64,000 bases of DNA from Ricinus communis (GCF_019578655.1 NC_063258.1:12404802-12468801), one strand, 5' to 3'. Shown: positions 1 to 11,455, counted from the first letter of the stretch. The notes: generated by a model not told the origin, from the letters alone. A program made the numbers and translations.

Positions 1-49
1 ACGTTAAATGTTCATTATTTGCTAACTTAATTTTATTGAAAAAATATGT

Positions 50-217
50 ATATTACAATATAAATATTTGTAGTCTAACTTTAATCTGATTTTTTTTTTT
101 GTTTACCAATTGTGTAAGGATAATTTATATTATGTATATATTATATAGATTCATTTAAATGAATTAGTGGATACGATTTTCATCAATGACGAATATCCAT
201 TGAAAAAATAATAAATA
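50..217 (+). repeat. Inverted repeat, left arm
   Basis: This stretch matches the reverse complement of about 6258-6420, including the shared run GTTTACCA followed by TGTGTAAGGATAATTTAT. The right arm ends exactly at the target duplication of the 2088-6257 solo LTR, so the two arms were closer together before that LTR arrived. It could be a transposon terminal or subterminal arm. Confidence 0.7.
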
Positions 218-837
218 TTATGCCTATAGATGATGAATGTTTATGTAAATCATAAAATATTTTCAATATACATCACAAAAATAATAAAAACTTTCATAAA
301 TAGTCAATATTTTTATTGAAAATATTTATGAATATTATATATACAGACAATGAACATTGCAGTACTAGATAATAAACATTAATATTAACATTGATGGATA
401 ATATATTAAACAAAATGAATATTAAGTTCATAGATAATGAATATTTAAATAGAAAGAGAATTAATTATTATAAAAAATTACATTTATTGGATATTATACA
501 TATAGAAAATGAACATTTTAGTGTATGTAAATGAACAAAAAAAATTAGAATGTATCTAGTTTAATAAAAATATTTTGACATGTGTTACTATATTCTAATA
601 CATATGATTTTTAATTTTGACACATGTACTTATTATTGACACGTAGAATTCAATTTTATGTATAATTTTATGTTTTTCTATTAATCTATTTATAATTTTT
701 ATATTTTTATATTGATAAAATCTTAAAATATAAAAGAACTAACAAAGACGTTAAAATATTTAATTTATTATTATTTAAAATATTTAAATATATATTTAAT
801 TATATATATAAATTTAATTTATATTATTATTTATAAT

Positions 838-1172
838 TAAAATAATTATGACGGTCATACAACAGATGTAAACAACTAGCTTTCATAAATATATAAAAGA
901 TATATTTAAAGTATTATTTTTAATATAATATTAATTTTACATTCATTTTATAACAATTAAAAAAATAAAAATCTAATGTCTCAAAAATAAATACACATGT
1001 CAAAATAAAAATATTTCAAATAATGATCGTAAAATAATTATAACAGTCGTTTAACACATAAGTAAATGACTAATTCTTTAAATATATAACACTTTTAGTC
1101 AATATAAAATTTTTAATATAATATTAGTTCTTATAAATTTATTTTATTATAATTTAAAAAAATTAAAATGGT
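838..1172 (+). repeat. Diverged tandem duplication in AT-rich DNA
   Basis: About 838-985 and 1030-1172 are diverged copies of one segment. Each begins AAAATAATTAT and later contains TTTTTAATATAATATTA. No function is visible. Confidence 0.5.
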
Positions 1173-3932
1173 ACTTTTGCAATTTGAAAAGAAGGAAAAA
1201 GCTATTATACTCTCTCTTTATCCACGCATACACTCGTGCTGCTTCTAAACTTCGATCCATATAAAATCATGGACCGGGTTTCATGTTATAAGCATTGTAG
1301 GAGAAAGGATTCACCCGAGACTAGTGTTATCACTAATATTATACTACTTTCTCACTCACTTGTAACCCACTTTTTGGCATAGCTTTTTACAATAAAATTT
1401 ATGATTTTTTTTAGTTATTTCAAATTATAAAAATAATTTTAAGAAAAAGTCAAAATTTCTAATTTTTTAAAAAAAATAAATTCTGAAAGATAATTTTAAA
1501 AACTAGAACAACTAGAAGCAAATTTGAAAATTTTATGCAAGTGGACTGCATTCAATTAATCTCCCTTCTGAATCTTCATTACTAAGATATTAGTTTTATA
1601 GAATTACATTTTCTTTCTTCTTATATCTGGGCTAATTTCTGCACCAAGGCCTTTTATTTTCCCTCCTATTTATTTATTTATATTTTTAAAATTATAAGAA
1701 TATACTAAAAAATTAATGTACAAAATCAGAGAAATAGAGGACCTAATTATGTTATAGAAAAATTACAAGAAAATTGAATTTGGATCCTTCAATCTAACTC
1801 TTTCTAGGCAGAAATCAGCCCAATTCACTTTACTTACTTAAGTAGTCACATGTTATAATAAAATAAAAATCCGCTACAATTTAAGTAACCTACTATAGTA
1901 AGTTAAAGTTTACTTGATGTTTACCTTTAATAGCATGTCAATTTCTAGGTGGACGCTACACCTAGGTGTACTGCAGAAAAAGTCATAAGAATATTGATTA
2001 TTTATGAAAGCTTTTATTGTTTTTGTGATGCATATTATAAAAATTTTATGTTTGATATAAACATGCATCATTTAAAGGTATAATATTTGTAATACCCGAA
2101 ATTTATCTTTTTAGTAATAAACATAATAATAATAACAACTAATAAGTATTGTGATGATGATAATAATAAAACTAGAAGTTTTAAAATTTAATGAATGTGA
2201 TTAGAGTAAAGAATTTTTTTAAAAAAAATTGGATAAATTATGACAGATTATTGATGAGATCCTATTCTAAAAAGGATTTTAAATGTTAACTAAAAATTTA
2301 AGAAATTATTAATCCATATTTAATATGTTTAATTAAATAAGAACTTGCTAAGTGAATTATATAAAATGTCATTTACTTCTTGTAAGTATCACCTTGTTAT
2401 TTAGTATGTATAAGTATAATTAAATTTGCTTTTGAGGCTATAAAAATAATTATTTTAAAGAAATTATTTAGGAAAAAGGTAAATTTTAATTAGCAAGATG
2501 ATATTGGATTTAATTGAAAATAGTAAATGAATTGATTAATTAAGTTAATTTTATTTTAGGATTAGATTGAAATTTTTATTTGAGGAGGGAGCTAAAAGTA
2601 GAGTTGAATTAATAATAGGGTTTTAGTGGAAAATATACTGGTTAGTATTTTTGTAAATAATAGTGTCAGTTGGGCATTATGGTAATATCAAATATAAAAG
2701 CAAGGGTAAATAAGTAACTCTCTATTTATAATAATTTTAATTTGGCTTAAAGGCAGCAACCAAGGGCTTAATTAAAAGAGTGATATTAAGCTTGAGGGTT
2801 TAAGAAGAACTTTCAGGGATTAATAATCTTTAACTAAAGAATGTAGGGACTAAATGGCGATATGAAAAGAAAAATAAAGAGAAAAAAGGAAAGGAGAAGA
2901 AGGAGACGAGGAAGACAAAAGAGGGAAGTTTGAGATGCCTTTGATGGCAGATGGTGGAGGAGCTACTTTGAGGTGCGTTAAAGGCCTTCGAAGCGGTGAG
3001 TTAGTGAGCATGGCCGGCGGTGAGCGGCCGTCAAGTAGTAAAAGAAATGGAAGAATTGGCAGTAGCTTCTTCAACACCGTCCATGGCTTTTTCGGCGATG
3101 GCAACAGCTCTATCTAGTGGCAATCAACTCGCCTGAGAGTGGGCTTCCATTTGGGGGTAGCAGCGATGGCAATGGTGGCCGAAGGAATGAGATCCAATGA
3201 AGGAAGGTTTGCATAGGCAGCTGGGATATTGGACTTTTCCGGCCATCTCTAGCGAGTTATGGCTGATCGGAGTTTATATCACAAGCTTTTCAAATAGCAC
3301 TAATTTTACAGCGATCGGATTCCGTTGGGAAATCAACGGTTAAACTGTTTGTGATGTACCAGAATTATCGAGCACTGGATCGTAGAATCAGATGCTAGCA
3401 TCATTATCTACGCGCTGTCTCGAGTCCGAAGGCATGCTCGGATCGTCGATCAGACTCCAGCGGCTGAAGGCAAGTCGACCGATTTATCAAGCGTCTCGAT
3501 AATCCATAGTTTCAGCCCGCTCCACCCGAGGCTTAGGAGCAGAGCAAAGGGGTCAATAGAACTGTGAGTTAAATTTATATATCTAGTATACTTGTGTCAT
3601 GCCAAAATTTTATATAGCAATTTTAATTAATTGATTTATAGATTTAAATTATTTATTTATTTATTATTCATCTAAATAACCATTTATAGAATTAATAATC
3701 TATTTACTATTTATATATCATTTTCCATATTATTAATATTATCATTGCATATTGACTCGGGATGAGATGGCAGTAGAATATGCTACCTGATGGATTGCAT
3801 CAAGACCGCGTGCATAACGGTATAGACCTGAGAAAGGTAGTAAAAAATATTTTTGAGACTTGCCCTGGTCGAGTTCAACTCTTTAAGCTATGAAGTTTGG
3901 ATTGCCAGATTAAATGTTCCTGGTCGAGCGTT

Positions 3933-4331
3933 TGTGACAGCCTGACCTGGAGAAGCGGTCCGACGAGGGCGGGAAATGGACGACGGGGCAAAAATAAGAT
4001 GCCTGGACAAGGAGCGACTTCTGGCAGGATTCTAGGATGGTAGCACTCTAAGGAATGAGGGTACATGAATGAATCAAATTGCATATCGAAATGGGACAAG
4101 AATGATTAATAACATATATGTAACGTGTTGGAACTAATCACATGAGGCGCCTTTTGGTTATTTGGCTGTGGAGTTGTAGGAACTCTAAAGTTAAATGTGC
4201 TTAGTTCAGAGAAATTCCAAGATGGAGGACCTCTTGGGAAGTTCTCGAACCCGCCAAAGGGATAAAACCATGAGTCCAGTTGGGGGCCAAAGCAGACAAT
4301 ATCTAATGTGATCTGGATCCAAGTCGTTATA
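3933..4331 (+). repeat. Left LTR of the Cassandra-like element
   Basis: The 399 bp LTR begins TGTGACAG and ends in GTTATA, where the right LTR ends in GTTACA, so one base differs at the terminus. It contains the better preserved 5S-like segment. Confidence 0.85.
4137..4248 (+). other. 5S rRNA-like segment with pol III internal control blocks
   Basis: The order of blocks follows plant 5S rRNA. An A-box-like AGTTAAATGTGC lies at 4189-4200, an intermediate-element-like GATGGAGGACC at 4221-4231, and a C-box-like CTCTTGGGAAGTTCTCG at 4231-4247. The 5' third is strongly diverged, so this is not a functional 5S gene. In Cassandra elements such segments are thought to give pol III promoter activity; that role here is inference. 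Confidence 0.8.
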
Positions 4332-4333
4332 AA

Positions 4334-4345
4334 TGGTATCAGAGC
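4334..4345 (+). other. Primer binding site of the Cassandra-like element
   Basis: TGGTATCAGAGC lies two bases after the left LTR. It is complementary to the 3' end of plant initiator-Met tRNA, the usual primer for many plant LTR elements. Confidence 0.85.
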
Positions 4346-4402
4346 AGGATCCCTCTAGTAAATGTGTGGTTCGAGGATGAACCAGGCTGAAGCTGGTGGG
4401 CA

Positions 4403-4787
4403 TGTGACAGCCTGACCTAGAGAAGCAGTCCGACAAGGTGGGAAGTGGACGCCAGGGCAAAGATAGGATGCCTGGACAAGGAGCCGCTTCTTGCAAGTTT
4501 CTAGGATAGTAGCACTCTAAGGTACGAGAGTACATGAATGAATCGAATTGCATATCGAAATGGGGCGAGAATAGTTCATAACATATATGTAAAGAGTTGG
4601 AACTAATCACATGATGCGCCTTTTGGTTGTTTGGCTATGGAGTTGTAGGAACTCCAAAGTTAAACGTGCTTGGTTTAGAGAAATTCCAGGTGGAAAGTTC
4701 TCGAACCCGCCAAAGGGACAAAACCGTGAGGCCAATGGGGGGCCAAAGTGGACAATATCTTATGTGATCTGGTTCCGGATTGTTACA
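4403..4787 (+). repeat. Right LTR of the Cassandra-like element
   Basis: The 385 bp LTR is 14 bp shorter than its partner. The loss falls within the 5S-like segment, where the intermediate element and the start of the C-box are collapsed to CCAGGTGGAAAGTTCTCG. The A-box is closer to canonical here (AGTTAAACGTGC). Confidence 0.85.
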
Positions 4788-6257
4788 GCGTTGCTCTCTG
4801 GGCGCCGACTTTCCAATGGCACTAGGCAGCTGGGATGTTGGACTTTTTCGGCAATCTTCGGTGAGTTATGGCTGATTGGAGTTCATGGATGAACTCCCCT
4901 TGTCACACGCTTTCTAATGGCACTAATATTGCAACAGCAGACTCCATTGGGAAATTGACGGTTGAAAGTGTTTGTGATGTATCGGAATAATTAGAGACTG
5001 GATCAGAGAATCAGATGCTAGAATCATTGTCTGCATGTTATCTCGGTTCTGTAGACGTGCTTGGATTGTCGATCGAACTTGGGTGGCTGAAGGTGAGTTA
5101 ACCAATTTATCAAGCGTCTCGATAATCTATTGTTTTAACCCGCTCCACCCGAGGCTTAGGAGCAGAGCAAGGGGTCATCAGAACTAAGAGTTAAAGTCAT
5201 ATATTTGGTATACTTCTGTCCTGCTAAAATCCTATATAGTAATTTTGATTAATTGATTTATAGATTTAAATTATTTATTTATTTATTATTCATCTAAATA
5301 ACCGTTTTATGAAATGAATTATCTATTTACTATTTATATATCATTTTTCACATCATTAATATTATGATTGCATATTGACTCGGGATGAGATAGCGGTAAA
5401 ACATGCTACCTGATAGATTACATCAAGACTACGTGCGCACCGGTATAGATCTCAGAAAGGTAGTAAAAGAATATTTTTGAGACTTGCCCTTTCGAGTTCA
5501 ACTCTCTAAGCTGTGAAGTTTGGATTGCCGAATTAAAGGTCCCTGGTCTAGCGTTGCTCTATGGGCGCCGGCTTTATTGGGAATCAAGTAACCAGACTAG
5601 ATTCAAAGACCTTGGTTGAGCTTCGCTCTCTGGGCGGCAGTCCTATTAGAGTGAGAGAGTCGAAAGACTATTAATGTTAGGGTTAGGATTTTGCTGAGGT
5701 ACTCGTCCCAAAACGTCTAAATTGTATTTTACTGAATCATGGCATTATACGTGTTTTAATATGATATAATATTTTATTCTGATTAAATAAATATTTTATT
5801 AAGATTGTTGTTTGTAGGTTTTCTGGATTATATGATTTTAACTCACTCTCGGGACTGACAGTCTCAAATTTAATTATTTTTCCAGTGTTTGTTAGTTTTC
5901 CCGCAATTGTTCTCCCCTGACAGCTTGACTTCCTTCATCTTCGAGTTTAATGTAACTAATTTTATTTGTATGTTTGATTTTTTTAGAATTCTAGATTCTT
6001 CACAGTAGTGGTTTCAAAAGTTATTATTTTATTTTGGCATGTTAAACCGGCATTGCCTAATTTGTGCTAACATACTGAATTAAATATGTAGTATCTGGAT
6101 GGTTTGAAAGTTGGTTATGCAAAAAATTTATAATGGATAGAATTTGAATTATACTTTGATTAAGTTAGTGAATTGTTAGGCTTGCTACGGGTTTTAGTGG
6201 CCTTACACCTACCTATTGCCTAGCGCCGGTCACAGGCCCACAGATTAGGTCGTGACA

Positions 6258-6420
6258 ATATTCATTAGTTTATCAATAGATATTCATCATTAATGAAAAT
6301 CATACCACTAAATCATTTAAATGAACATATATAATATAGACATAACATAAATTATCCTTACACAGATGGTAAACAAAAAAGATATCAAGATAAAATTATA
6401 CTACAGATATTTGTAATATT
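6258..6420 (-). repeat. Inverted repeat, right arm
   Basis: Reverse complement of about 50-217, with some substitutions and small indels. It begins at the target duplication of the solo LTR. Confidence 0.7.
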
Positions 6421-6515
6421 TAACAAGAAGAATATTTACTTATTATGTCTCACATGGACACATAAGCGACTCTAGAAAGAAGAGTCACTAGAAGGAGCTA
6501 CAAAAGCATAAGTAA

Positions 6516-6790
6516 ATGGCCCTACTAACTATTTTTTTGTCAAAAGAGGTACATGTAGTGATGCCGAAGGTGAAAGTGAAGGCAAAGGCAAAGGCGAAAG
6601 CGAAGGTGAAAGCGAAGGCAAAGGCAATGGGGATAGCGATGGATATAGTGAAGGTGCTGGAGGTGGAACCACCGAATGTGAAGTCAAAGGAGTTTGTGGC
6701 CGTGGAGCACGACTTGATGTCGATCTACACCTACCAATGTCTCATTCTCTACTCGACATGTCTACAAAAAAACATAATAAATAATTAAAG
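6516..6790. repeat. Hexanucleotide-type purine-rich repeat, possible transposon coding remnant
   Basis: Between about 6565 and 6650 the plus strand is a run of units close to GAAGGCAAAGGC and GAAGGTGAAAGC. An open plus frame of 90 codons encodes a Lys/Ala run, another plus frame a Gly/Glu/Ser run, and the minus strand a Pro/Ser/Leu run interrupted by stops upstream. The nearby minus-strand CACTA-like fragment suggests a low-complexity N-terminus of a second transposon gene, but I cannot confirm any frame. Confidence 0.35.
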
Positions 6791-6889
6791 CATAAAAAAT
6801 AAATAGAAAATGTTAAACGTGGCACATCGGTATATAATAAATATCAAAATACCCGTTTACAAAGTACAATACTGAAAATAAATACAATT

Positions 6890-7262
6890 ACATTAATTAC
6901 TATCACTAGTATCCACATTTTCTTCACTTTCATCTTCATCTAGAACTTCAGATTTTGACTCAAGTACCATATCATCTGAATCTCAGCTTCATCATCATCT
7001 AAATCAATAGATTCTCCATGTAAAATGTGTATTGGAATAACTTGCTCTTGAATAGGTAGTTGGAGATTAGTAGGCTTATCTTCTTGGAATATCGTGATAG
7101 TGACAACTTGTTCCTCAACAGCTTTAGGTACATCCACAATGGGCCTCGCTTTAACTTTGGAAACCACCCACCAGTCACACTTATCTTTTCTCAAACTAGA
7201 ATAAGGTACATAATATACCTGTGCAGCTTGCATTGCAGGAATGGATGATTCATACTTGTTGA
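6890..7262 (-). pseudogene. CACTA (En/Spm)-type transposase C-terminal fragment
   Basis: On the minus strand the reading downstream of about 7262 gives AAQVYYVPYSS, a Trp-Trp-Val-Val stretch and then a Pro-containing acidic tail (DDDEAE). This layout, a membrane of aromatic and valine residues ending in W-x-V-V followed by an acidic tail, is what I associate with the DUF4216 end of plant CACTA transposases. Only about 120 codons remain. The first 20-odd codons of the minus ORF that starts at 7335 belong to family R, so the apparent protein is a junction product. The family call rests on pattern memory. Confidence 0.5.
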
Positions 7263-8902
7263 GCTTAAAGGAGAAATCATGTTGCTTACTATTAATCCAA
7301 GCCAGAATGTGTGTGTTTTGATGTTTAGGATGCAAATAATTATGTAATATGGATCAGATTGTTATTAAGTATGCCCACCCAAAATTTTTCATATTTTTTT
7401 TTTATTCTGGCTCATTAAATTTGGGACTACAAGAGTTGTTGACCAGTCAACTCCTCTTTATCTAGTATGATGGTTTAGTTTTATTTGGAGAGTACACACA
7501 TCACTATTGAGAGAAAGCATGTGGAAGCAGTAATCATACGCATAGATCCAATGCTTGGATGAATGCAAAGAAAGAAAATTAATTAATCGAGTATTAGTAT
7601 TATTCTCCAAACGATCGCAGAAAAAATTCTGGTGGAAAGAGGGAACGATGCGAATCGAGGCACACCCTAATATTCTGATTCAAGATTTGTACTATTGGGA
7701 TCTCCATCATTCTATGTTCCTCTAGGCACGAGTACTCCTCATGACATAAGAATTGGCGTAGGGAATCATGGAATGCAATTAATAAGCTTGACCAGTAGCA
7801 TTGGGGCGTGACTTGATTATCTAGCAGGACGAGATGCAAATACACATGCGTAAGGTAGAAATCATATTGCTTTCGATTAATCCAAGCGGGATTCATGTTA
7901 TGATGTTTAGGATGCATATAGTGATGTAATTTGGGCAGGAGTGTTATTAGTTATGCCCACGTGAATTATTCCTTATTTTTCTAAAGCTGGCTCATAAAAT
8001 TTGGAGCTATGAGAGTTGTTGACCAATAAACTCCTATTTGGTTATTGATTTTAAGTTTAGTTTATTTATCTTTATTTATTTATTTATTTATTCATATTTA
8101 GCTTCTAGTTTCTTCTTCTTATCGAATGAGGGCTTGCGCACTACAAAAACGCATGCAGCCGAAGAGGCTAGTGAGCATATTATTTTAGCTTCCTACCTTG
8201 CCAAAAATCAAGTTATGGTTTCCTTCGAGAATTTTATGGAATTTTCAAGAGTCATGATAGTGCACATAGAATTATTGCTCATATCCTTTCTTTCTTTTGT
8301 GTTCTTTGTGCACCGTTGTACTTTAATCAATTTGATTTAATCCTTCACTTAGCCATATGGAAGAGAATAAAGAACTTATGATTTCTTTCCTTCTTGGAAC
8401 TGAAATCCTACCTATATTCTCATTTTATTTAATTCTTTTACGTCATTCTTTATAATCTCTCTATAGTTTGATGGTTTCATTTTATTTTCCAAGCATAAAC
8501 ACGAGTGTTGATTGAAAGTGCCTCAAAGCAGCAATCATAGGCATCGACCCAATGCTTGGACAAATACAAAGAAAGAAAATTAGTTGATCAAAGTATTAAT
8601 ATCATTCTTAGAATGATCGTGGATGAATCTTTTGGAGGAAAGAGGGAACGACGAGAATCGAGGCACAGTCTAATATGCTGATTTAGACATATAATTATAT
8701 AATTTGGGTCGAAGCGTTATTAGGTATGCCCATGCAAATTTCCCCTGTTTTCATTTATCAGGTTCATAAAATTTGGGAGTATGATAGTTATTGACCAATC
8801 AACTCCTCTTTGTCTCTGTGTGATGGTTTGGTTTTATTTGGAGAGGGTAAACATAAGTGTTGATTGAAATAGCATGCAAGCAGTAATGATAGGCATTAAT
8901 CA
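7262..8902 (+). repeat. Family R repeat units (block 1)
   Basis: Family R is a recurrent unit seen more than a dozen times in the window. Landmarks in order are: CATAAACACGAGTGTTGA, a run with GAAGAAAGAAAATTAGTTGA, GAGGAAAGAGGGAAC, CACCATTGGGATCTCCAT, AAGGAATCATGGGAA, GAAATCATGTTGCTTT, TGTTATTAGGTATGCCCA, GGCTCATAAAATTTGGGA, GTTGTTGACCAGTCAACTCC, a TTTATTTATTTATTCATATT stretch, GTTTCTTCTTCTTATGGAAT, and TCTAGTATGATGGTTTGG. The full unit is about 1.3 kb. This block holds two units of the deleted form (581 bp apart at the GGCTCATAAA landmark), a longer piece, and a third deleted join at 8800-8840. It is cut by an LTR at 8903. Confidence 0.8.
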
Positions 8903-11451
8903 TGATGTGATTCTTGTAAGGATTTGCAATAGTTACATTGCGTAATTATAACGTAACTACTGCCAAGGACATCTAAAGTTAGAGTTAGGAATAAAGATGT
9001 CGACTCAATAATTTTCTAAAAGTGTGAACCTTAGAATGGAAAGGTTTTGGACGCCACATTCAAGATTAGGAAGAATGTGAGTCATAAGTGTCCCACTCGT
9101 ACTCTAAGTATCTATCATCCTTTTAGCATTGCATTTTCATATAGTATCTTAATTGATTTAAGGTAGTACTTAAGTGTGTTTAATAATAAATAATAGTGGG
9201 ACTTAAATGAAATGAATGAAAGATGGTGGATTGAATTAGGATGAAAGAATAAAAGCTAGAGGGTTCATAAGTAATATGAACAATTCATTAAGGACCTAAG
9301 AGGATATTTTACAACTAATCCTATCCTAAAATATGTCTAGAATCATCCACTCTCTAAGTCTCCAAATACATATATAATCACACACGCACACACTTAATAT
9401 AAGAAAAGAAAAGAGAGGAATTAAGAGATTTCTTCATTAAACAACCTGGTCTAATCTTTTTCCAAGAGGAATTTCAAGGTTTAAGCATGTTGTTGGCCAT
9501 AATCTTCATCTATAAAGGCTTTAAAGATTTATTTGGTAAGTATTATAGGAGTTTTGATTGATTTGAGTTAGGATTACTGAACTGTATTCTCAGGTTGGAT
9601 TTTTCTGATTTTTCAGCCTTTGTATTTATTTCATATCTTGAGCTAGAAAAATAAAAATTAGGTGTGGCTTAATGCATAGGAAACTCTAGAGAGTCCTCTA
9701 TGACTTTGTAGTTTTATTTTTGTGCTAGTTTTGTCTTTATCTTTGTGGAATCAGACCAAACATTTTATTGCTTATCCTATCAAGATAGTTTAAGTTGGTC
9801 ATGTTAAATTGTGCTTAACTCCTTCTATAGTTATCTAATTGAAGTGAAATATTTTTTGCTATTATAGACATGAATACCTAGAAATATACAAAATATGAGC
9901 CTTAAATACCTCATATCTGCCCTATCATGGTTGTTGATATAGGAATGTAAGATTGAGTTTAAAAGCATAATTTGCATATCATTTGGGGGCTGCATGATAG
10001 AAGAGCATAAAGGCTTATTATTTTGTTGAATTCTAAGTGAAATTTATCAATTAGGTGTTGAAAAAGACAAGAAAAGTGCAAGTGCAAGGTAGATATTTTA
10101 TGGAGCTGGTTAGGTATAACTAAAGGTCACTTTTGATGAGTAGTTATCAAGCCCTTGCGAAGTTGATTTCTTTGATTTGAAAGCTTAATATTGAACTTGG
10201 AGAAAAGGGAGTTGTTATTTTAAGCTTATTAAATTTCAGATTGGTACTTATTTCAAAATATTTTCTATTGGTTTTACAAATTTGAAGTATAATTAACAAA
10301 AGTAGGTTGTTTTTGTTGGATTTTACATATGATGATTTTGCAATTCAACAACAAGAATATTTTAGCTTTTTGTTCGCCTAATTAATTAATATATAATATT
10401 AGTTAAAGATCTTGGTTTTTCCTTGATGAGCACAAGCATTGATAGCCTTAATTTTATCAATTACACATTACTTATATTTTACAATTACGGGGCAGTCTTA
10501 TATATTTCCATTTTAATGTTAAAAAGAGCATTTATCCAATGCCTTTGAGCAAGTGAAAGTGTAGTTTATTTTCAAGAATTTATCCTCACACTGATGTGTT
10601 TGGAATGTGCTGAGATTGATATATGCACATGTGATTTATTTATGGTTGTTAATGCATACTAGACAATGGGGCACTTGATTGCAGGCTGGTTAAAGGAGAA
10701 GGGCCGGACCATGCCAATATAGAGGAAGGGTTAGCCATCAGGTGTGCCTAGAGTGAGATTTTGAATGATGGTTGATTGGTGATAATTACTGTGAGGATGG
10801 TTAAAATCTATGAGAATTTTTATACCATTTAAAGTATATGATATTGATAATTAGTATTGTTATTTTGTCTGAGCATTAGAACAGTTTTTGTAGTGGTGTA
10901 TTCTTACTTGACAAAGATTAATTGCCTCAAGAATTTGATTCACAACATTATATATCTATTCACTAAGCATTTTTATATTCATTTTACTCTTTTCACAAAT
11001 TTTATTCAGGAAGCAAAGCTTGATAGTGGGTGCTTGAGCTAGTAATTGTATTTAAAGGCAACAGTAAGGTTGGCCAATATTTCTCGTCTGAGGAGTCATA
11101 GACATACTCATTGTAACTTGTACATAAATATTCATCCTTGTTTCATACCATGGTGGTTATGTACATTGAAAAGGTTATGTTATAGAGTTAATGTTTAAAG
11201 GCAAACTTTGTATACTAACTTATTTAATAATATTTGATAAAGGCATTTCTAGTTATAGTCGTTCTAATGAAACATCATATTAAAGAAATAATTATCTATT
11301 TTTCATAATTAAAATTTTCAAATACATTATTATATATATATATATTATATATATATATATAAGTACGTTATAATTAAACTAAACTAAATATATCTTGGCA
11401 ATCGTTTAGTTTTAAATATCCATCTCGACCTACGTGAGAAGAGATGGGACA
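8903..11451 (+). mobile_element. 5' LTR of a Ty3/gypsy element with iMet-type primer site
   Basis: The LTR interrupts a family R unit at about 8903 (TGATGTGATTCTTG; the exact start may be 8906). It ends at GGGACA, five bases before a primer site. A TATA-like CATATATAATC lies near 9367, followed by purine-rich leader sequence. It shares scattered blocks, such as GACTTTGTAGTTTTA near 9700, with the solo LTR at 41904-44223, so the two are related families. No 3' LTR is present because the element is truncated near 12880. Confidence 0.65.
11330..11361. repeat. TA microsatellite
   Basis: Near-perfect run of alternating T and A inside the LTR. Confidence 0.9.
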
Positions 11452-11455
11452 ATTT

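Larger units (their letters stand above)
1..2087. other. AT-rich intergenic DNA with short dispersed repeats
   Basis: No coding sequence is supported here. The stretch is very AT-rich. The first 560 bases contain many copies, in both orientations, of a short motif close to ATGAAYATT, for example near 229, 344, 431 and 509. This resembles the subterminal repeat zone of a DNA transposon. A less AT-rich patch at about 1220-1370 has no recognisable content. The block ends at the target site of the solo LTR. Confidence 0.6.
3933..4787 (+). mobile_element. Cassandra-like TRIM retrotransposon
   Basis: This is a complete terminal-repeat retrotransposon in miniature: two LTRs (399 and 385 bp) around only 71 bp of internal DNA. 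Both LTRs start TGTGACAGCCTGACCT. The target duplication GCGTT is perfect (3928-3932 and 4788-4792). A primer site like initiator-Met tRNA follows the left LTR. The LTRs hold 5S rRNA-like sequence, the hallmark of Cassandra elements. There is no coding capacity, so movement would need proteins from another element. Confidence 0.9.
3215..5577 (+). repeat. Tandem duplication of about 0.75 kb inside the solo LTR
   Basis: Copy 1 is 3215-3932 continued at 4793-4823, interrupted by the Cassandra-like element. Copy 2 is 4824 to about 5577. Both start AGGCAGCTGGGAT and share long runs such as CGCTCCACCCGAGGCTTAGG. A further short echo, CGCTCTCTGGGCGGC, lies near 5620. Copy 2 keeps the uninterrupted target site of the nested element. 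Confidence 0.85.
2088..6257 (+). mobile_element. Solo LTR of a Ty3/gypsy-like element, 4.17 kb
   Basis: The block starts TGTAATACCCGA and ends GGTCGTGACA, canonical TG...CA plant LTR ends. It is flanked by a perfect 5 bp duplication, ATATT, at 2083-2087 and 6258-6262. No primer site or coding region follows the right end, so it is a solo LTR left by recombination between two LTRs. It is longer than usual because of an internal tandem duplication and a nested 855 bp element. Without these the LTR would be roughly 2.5 kb. Confidence 0.88.

Noticed and set aside
2850..3117. Opposed ORFs of 84 and 60 codons near 2850-3117
   Set aside because: They lie inside the solo LTR, lack recognisable domains and overlap on opposite strands; likely chance frames in a GC-richer patch.
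4137..4704. Functional 5S rRNA genes
   Set aside because: The 5' third is too diverged, and each copy is part of an LTR with TG...CA ends and target duplication; they are 5S-derived parts of a retroelement.
3875..4892. ORFs over the Cassandra-like element (for example 4206-4610 minus)
   Set aside because: The repeated ORFs only reflect the two LTR copies; TRIM elements have no coding region.
8038..8340. 100-codon plus-strand ORF with a hydrophobic start
   Set aside because: It is family R DNA, and its hydrophobic run comes from the TTTATTTATTTA stretch; other R copies break the frame differently.
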